The notes under the pieces are model-generated. The model was not told the DNA's origin. It worked only from the letters and a program-made list of their open reading frames with translations, and searched no databases. Below, piece after piece: positions 20,545 through 25,126 of a DNA stretch of 25,126 bases (position 1 is the first letter of the stretch; every line of letters starts with the position of its first letter). Position numbers and translations under genes: made by a program. The stretch is from the NCBI GenBank assembly GCA_037176905.1, contig JBBBWG010007513.1, positions 1 through 25,126 on the forward strand, read 5' to 3'. The DNA is from Azolla pinnata (lineage: Eukaryota; Streptophyta; Polypodiopsida; Salviniales; Salviniaceae).

Positions 20545-21829
20545 GGTTTGGAAGGTCGGAGGCATTTTCTCTGTGTTGTCGGATCCCATCCCCATCTTCT
20601 TTATATTTTTAATTAAAGTCGTAACATTTCTCTGCTCCCATGAATGACCCTCTTCTATGGGCCATGGGTGGAGTATGCATGCATGTACATACATAGAGAC
20701 AAGCAGATTTGAATGTGAGGCACGAATCTCGCTGCCAAGGTCGGGACTGTCGTAATGTAATGTTTGCAGACACACAAACAATCCTTCCTTCCTTCCTTCC
20801 TTCCTTCTCTTGTGCCCTGCCCTGATTCATTCATGGCCATCCCGTCCACATCCGAAGCACATCTATTATTATACGTACATTTTGCGTAAATGCCAAAACA
20901 CAATAACTTGGTAGTGTCGCATATGTGTGTGCTTGTACTTGTAGAAGCGTAAAGCTCGACAACAAGACAAGTTCATTCATCAAAGACGTTAGATACCACA
21001 GTTGGATCGATCCACTTTCTTCTTCCTTCTCGAACGATGGATGGGTGGGGGTAATTGTATATCTATATGTATTGTACACACATAGATAGACATGCTTAGA
21101 AGTTGATGAGTTCTCTCTTCTTCTGACCGCCCTTCCCCCCATTCTCTTTCCCGAAAAGAATAAAGAAACCCATGCGCAACACGCGGGTGCGCTCAAAAGA
21201 AACAACAATTCGAATGCTTCCATGTGTGCATGCATTATGTACCCCTAAAAAGAAGAACACAGGCAGGCTTTTCTCCCAATGCAAAAAAAAGAAAAAGAAA
21301 AACACATGCATATTCTGTTTGGTGTTCCCAGTTGATACATAGATCGACCGTTCGAGCCATAGACCTACTTGGTACTGTAGATGATATTGTTTCCTGAAGG
21401 GCACATTTGAAGGATCTCACATTATCGGCTCAAAGTTACCAAGGCCTTCTTTATTCTAAGAAACTTGTTCTTCTACCGCATCTTTCTTTCTAGTTGCACT
21501 GCTCATGTGTTGCACTAAGCGAGATTTTGTCTGTTGCAAAGCTGCATTCATGGGCTGTATAGTGTGGCCTTGGTTTCATCTTTCTTTACACCACACTAAA
21601 TGCACAGACCCCTCCTGGGTCTCCTCTGTCAACGCTGCCAATTTTGAAACCAGCCTTTTGCCCCGGGGGATCTCCTTGCTTGGGACCACTTTCTCAGCTC
21701 TCTCTTATGGACTGCGTCCATACATAGAACATTCCTTAAATATATCTAGATTCTGGTGTATGCATGCATTCTTCAAAACTTCCTTGACATTTACTAGTAT
21801 TATTTTTTTATCACCTAATAAATGTAGAA
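20545..21829. other. Intergenic DNA without a recognisable gene
   Basis: TTCC units occur at about 20784-20806 and CA/GT patches elsewhere. Open frames of 60-134 codons on both strands show no domain, signal or codon pattern that I can defend. The 112-codon + strand frame at 21505-21843 is the cleanest, but I recognise nothing in it. Confidence 0.5.
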
Positions 21830-22335
21830 GATACATTGGCTAGGACCCTTTAGATGTGGTGAGAAGAAACCCAAGTATCTGAACAACCAACCATAGGTGC
21901 TAGCTATGTGTCCTCTAGGGTACGAGTTTGCTATTTTGTCAAAGGTTGTACAAATTTGGAGTGCTAAAGCTAGTATGCAAGCAGTAATTTGGAAAGAACC
22001 AAATACTTCCAATGGATCCATGTGACGAGTTATTGTAGGCAAACTCAACCATTGGTAGGAGGTCGATACAATGATGCTGGCAACACCGGAAACAAAGCTT
22101 TTATAATTTAGTGGAACTGCTCAACTTGGCCGTGACTTTACAAATAAATATTGCAAAAGCAAGCCCACCCAAGCAGGACATCACACGATAAATCGAGGTT
22201 CCTACTAGCCCATGCAATCAAACTCTATTCTTTAGGAACAAATCTACTATCTGTTCTCCTGAGATGGTTTTAGCATAAGAGGCAAAGCAAACCATTTTAA
22301 TGAACTAGTCAATCATAACGACTAGCACCGAGTTG
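21830..22335 (-). mobile_element. Decayed Ty3/gypsy integrase fragment
   Basis: Short - strand patches recall the integrase core of Ty3 elements in the right order. KMVCFASYAKTISGEQIVDL lies near 22300-22240 (compare the common DRLTKMAHF...TA...LF pattern), LHGL at about 22210, a GQVE-like patch at about 22125, and the AYNNS-like region near 22040-22020. The piece is clearly broken with many breaks, carries no LTR that I can find, and looks old. Same strand as the two end elements, but too decayed to link to either. Confidence 0.5.
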
Positions 22336-22655
22336 TGTACAAGCATCAAAAGAAGGTAGGGGTTCAGGTCCACATAGAAAATAATCCATGGACAACACAA
22401 AATGCGAAGAGGTTGGAGCAAGTTGTATGGCGTATGATAGGCTACATTGGAGCAAGCATGAACTCATTCCGGGGTTATGGCCACCAATACCCTTTAGATG
22501 TTAACTTTAATGTATTTGTGACTTTGAAACAACTGATGAGTTGGTTGTCAAGCCATTCTTACAACACTTGGGTTCGATATGATCCTTGTGGAACACTTAA
22601 GAGATTTTCTCAAAATAATAGTTCCTCGTTGAATGAGTTACCTAGAAATGATTAG
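22335..22655 (+). other. Unassigned 106-codon ORF
   Basis: An uninterrupted frame with a balanced, protein-like composition and without the repeat bias of most frames in this window. Recognisable stretches such as RLEQVVWRMIGYIGAS and YNTWVRYDPCG do not match a family I can name. It abuts the integrase fossil on the opposite strand. It could be a captured gene fragment, an exon or chance. There is no clear promoter or splice context. Confidence 0.25.
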
Positions 22656-22794
22656 GCATTGGGATTAATGGACATAAACATTTCCCTTGGGGTGGGGTTG
22701 CACTTTAATCATCGAGAAAAGTAATATTTCTTTTAGCCTATTTTTTGTTAGTAAGTTCTTAACAAAACCTTGGCCTTGATTGAAGGGCAGTTTA

Positions 22795-23425
22795 ATATGC
22801 ATGTATGTAAGTATATATAGCTACATATACAAATGAATATGCATGTATGTATATATATAGAGAGAGAGTAAGAGACAGGTGAATATACATGTATGTATAC
22901 ATATATAGGTGAATATGCATATACAAGTGAATGTACATATATGCATGAATATATAGGTGAATATACATGTATGTATGCATATCTATGTGAATATTTTTGT
23001 ATGTATGCATATACAAATAAATGCATGCTAATGTGCATCTATCATGTAACTACTATGTGGCGTTACTATGCGGCAAATATGTAGTTACTTTGCAGCAATT
23101 ATGTAACAAATATACAACCAATATGCAGCAAGTATGAAGCTAATGTGCAACTACTATGCATATACAAGTGTATATGCATCATATAAGTGCATATACACAC
23201 AAATATGCATGTATGACATATGCATGCATATACAGGTGAATATGCATATATTATGTGCATGCATATATAAGTTAATATGCATGTATATATGATATAGAGA
23301 TGAATATGCATCAAAGATGATGAGAATATGCTCGTATCTGTGCATATACAAATGAATATGCATGTATGTATGCATATACATGTGAATATACAAGTGAATA
23401 CAAGTTAATGTGAAACTACCATACA
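22795..23425. repeat. Degenerate RY-type (ATGCATGTATGTATGC) array
   Basis: Irregular repeats of a unit of about 30 bp built from GTGAATATGCATGTATGTATG and CATATACAAG. It is interrupted at about 23043-23155 by a different set of roughly 22-bp units related to ACTATGCGGCAAATATGTA. Frames on both strands encode Tyr/Ile/His/Met runs only. Confidence 0.75.
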
Positions 23426-23439
23426 ACTACACTACAAGG

Positions 23440-24110
23440 TATTGGCGAGTTTGCCACACATTTTGTTGTAAAATTTGTTCAACAAAAGTTCAAAAAATAG
23501 CGCGGCAAAATTTGTGGCAAAGGACATAAAACTTTTGCCATGCAATTTGAGCTCCGATGCAATTTTTTACTAAAACATGGATGAGAATTTTACTACAAAA
23601 TTGACAAAAGTTTTACTGTTAATCTAATGTGAGATTTACTACTAAGTTGACACAATTTTTACTACTAGTTTATCGCGAGTTCTACTACATCATTTACGTG
23701 TTTTTTATTGCAACTTTGACATGAGATTTACTGTTTGTTTTACGCTATTGTTACTACTAATTTTCCGCGAGTTTTACTACATTTACTACGCCACCTTTAC
23801 TACAATATTGATTGAATTTTAATGAAGTTTTTATGCGAGCTTTGCTACAAGTTTCTTGTGAGTTTTTCTGCATTTTTTACACGAGTTTTTCTACGAATTT
23901 CATGTGAGTTTTTCTGGTTTTATGCGAGTTTTTTTGCAAAGTTCATGGGAATTTTATTGCTAATTTTACGCGAGTTTTTCTAAAAATTGTATGCAAGTTT
24001 TATTGCAAATTTGATGCTATGTTTACTGGAAATTGGACACAAATTCATTGCAAATTAGACGCTTATTTGTTGCAATTTTGTTGTGTTAAAACTATTGATT
24101 TATTGCTTGT
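23440..24110. repeat. Degenerate 23-bp tandem array
   Basis: About 650 bp of diverged units with the pattern GAGTTTTTCTACAAATTT followed by about five variable bases, often ATGC or ACGC. Consecutive units near 23880-24010 are mostly 23 bp long, with some of 20. No coding potential. It has the form of an old minisatellite or of the internal repeats of an unidentified element. Confidence 0.7.
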
Positions 24111-24511
24111 TTGCTAGACATTTTAATGCTAATTTAGTGTGCATTAGCTGCAAATTTATTGCATGTTTACTGATATATATCTTGATGTATGATGGTCTGG
24201 TGTTGGAATTTTTGGCAATTAATTGAATACTTTAAATCATATTTTTAACCAATCAAAGTATACTTCTCAAATTAAAACATGAAATATATTACAAGCACTA
24301 AATGTTTGAATATATAATTGAACTAAAGTTTGTACAAGAAATTGTCACGGTCGGAGCTCGTTGACAACGATTGACTTGGAAGACACGAACACGACCAGAA
24401 AAAAACCAGATAAGAACAAGAAGACAAGATTTGTATTACCAGGAGACTTGGAGTACAAGGCGCCGAAGACTGGCGCTGAACCGGAATGGTTCAATACTGA
24501 GACTAGCTCAG

Positions 24512-24519
24512 TATTTATA
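24512..24519 (-). promoter_or_regulatory. TATA box of the LTR
   Basis: TATAAATA on the - strand, inside the near-palindrome CAGTATAAATACTG, directly downstream of the G-box tandem array. Position and sequence fit a Pol II promoter of the LTR. Confidence 0.6.
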
Positions 24520-24532
24520 CTGTTTCTAGCCT

Positions 24533-24628
24533 CATGCATGCTCGCCACGTGGCTTGCATGCATGCTTGCCATGTGGCTAGCATGCATGCTCGTTACGTGG
24601 CTTGCATGCATGAATGCCACGTAGTGGC
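24533..24628 (-). repeat. Four 24-bp G-box/RY tandem repeats in the LTR
   Basis: Four units start at 24533, 24557, 24581 and 24605. Each begins CATGCATG (the RY core) and, apart from small changes, carries CCACGTGG or a one-base variant (the G-box). The array sits upstream of the LTR TATA box, where enhancers are expected. On the - strand it also reads as a Met-His-Ala-Ser repeat, which is not a gene. Confidence 0.88.
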
Positions 24629-24733
24629 TCAGACGACCTGCGATATCAACTGACCTCGCAAGTTGTTTTTAACGTTAATATGGTAATTCTTAAAAATATT
24701 ATCAAATACTAAAATATAATATTTATTGATTGA

Positions 24734-24810
24734 AGTTAGGTAGTATGATGGATAAGACTTGAGCTTATGTAGCCATAGGTCATAGGTTCGACTTCACACA
24801 TAAGCCTTTT
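24734..24810 (+). ncRNA. tRNA-like Pol III unit (A box, B box, TTTT)
   Basis: TAGTATGATGG at 24741-24751 matches the A-box consensus with one difference. GGTTCGACTTC at 24785-24795 matches the B-box with one difference. Their starts are 44 bp apart, the spacing found in a real tRNA. TTTT follows at 24807-24810. The acceptor and anticodon stems do not pair well, so it is not a working tRNA; it resembles a tRNA-derived SINE head or a decayed tRNA copy. It lies in the U3 part of the LTR, on the opposite strand. Confidence 0.4.
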
Positions 24811-24820
24811 GTACTAGTAC

Positions 24821-25126
24821 TCATGATACTATCTCCCTCCTTTGACGACGAGTTTCACGAGTCGCATCACGAGAGGAAGGACCTGGCTTATTAGGATAAG
24901 TTCGATGGAATTCCTCTAAGAGTTTAGGAGCATTAGCAACATTCTCCGCAGGTTCCCATGTTCGATAATTAGGCATGTACCCAAGCCAGTCCACAAGATA
25001 GTATAACTTATTGCGCATGATTTTTGAATCCAAAATAGCTTGAACTTTCTATTCTGGTCCTTCTGCAAGGTAGACTGGAGGTGGCGGCGGAAATACTCGA
25101 TCTGGAATAGATGTAGATGCACAAGG
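24821..25126 (-). mobile_element. Ty3 chromovirus 3' end with chromodomain (fossil)
   Basis: The frame at 25033-24821 contains ILDSKI-like sequence, then LYYLVDWLGY, RTWEPAENVANAPKL and EEFHRTYPNKPGP. This is the chromodomain found at the end of integrase in Ty3 chromoviruses, where it guides insertion to modified chromatin. A proline-rich stretch typical of the integrase tail precedes it. The element is cut by the right edge of the window; what is visible appears broken in about one place. Confidence 0.85.

Larger units (their letters stand above)
24343..24828 (-). mobile_element. 3' LTR of the right-hand Ty3 chromovirus fossil
   Basis: On the - strand it follows a purine tract (AAAGGAGGGAGA) at the end of the chromodomain frame, runs about 486 bp and ends CCGTGACA at 24343. 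In order it has an upstream tandem array with G-box cores, a TATA box, then R/U5-like sequence, the expected LTR layout. The internal part lies at 24829 onward and continues past the right edge. The second LTR is not in the window, so age cannot be estimated here. Confidence 0.65.

Noticed and set aside
23440-24110. CRISPR-like array
   Set aside because: Units are adjacent and degenerate with no unique spacers; the DNA is plant nuclear.
24345-24620. 91-codon - strand frame with Met-His-Ala-Ser repeats
   Set aside because: It is the translation of the 24-bp LTR tandem array and TATA region, not a gene.

Overview
This window is plant nuclear DNA. It carries two complete, intron-rich transcription factor genes lying tail to tail, flanked on both sides by retrotransposon fossils. 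On the + strand (coding span 6891-10141) is an NF-YA gene, the DNA-contacting subunit of the CCAAT-binding NF-Y trimer. On the - strand (coding span 17820-12038) is a class III HD-Zip gene with homeodomain, leucine zipper, START and MEKHLA regions in 18 coding exons. I built both exon sets by hand. Splice phases close throughout, giving about 453 and 904 residues. The short introns, rather divergent class III HD-Zip protein and chromodomain Ty3 elements fit a non-flowering land plant (moss, liverwort or lycophyte), but I cannot place the species.

Layout: 1-827 holds the gag start and probable 5' LTR of a Ty3-type fossil on the - strand. From 1406 to 4740 is microsatellite-rich DNA upstream of NF-YA. 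At 4803-4874 is a GC-rich cluster of four ACGT-core (G-box/ABRE-like) sites, followed by a long leader with an inverted CCAAT palindrome, a C16 tract and short upstream ORFs. The NF-YA coding exons end at 10141. The 3' UTR carries a miR169-type target site at 10221-10241 touching a TA microsatellite, and an AATAAA at 10815. From 10841 to 12037 is the convergent inter-gene region. The HD-Zip III gene follows, with a miR166-type site assembled across the exon 4/5 junction, and its microsatellite-rich leader and promoter run to about 20.5 kb. From 21.8 to 24.3 kb are a decayed Ty3 integrase piece, an unassigned ORF and two degenerate tandem arrays. From 24343 to the right edge is the 3' end of a chromodomain Ty3 element on the - strand, whose LTR carries a 24-bp G-box/RY tandem array and, on the opposite strand, a tRNA-like A-box/B-box/TTTT unit.

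The two host genes encode regulators that are classic targets of ancient plant microRNAs (miR169 for NF-YA, miR166 for class III HD-Zip). Both sites can be read here, and the genes converge on a spacer of under 2 kb, so overlapping 3' transcripts are possible. ACGT elements and an inverted CCAAT motif in the NF-YA upstream region suggest abscisic-acid/stress control and possible self-regulation; these are inferences from motif content.
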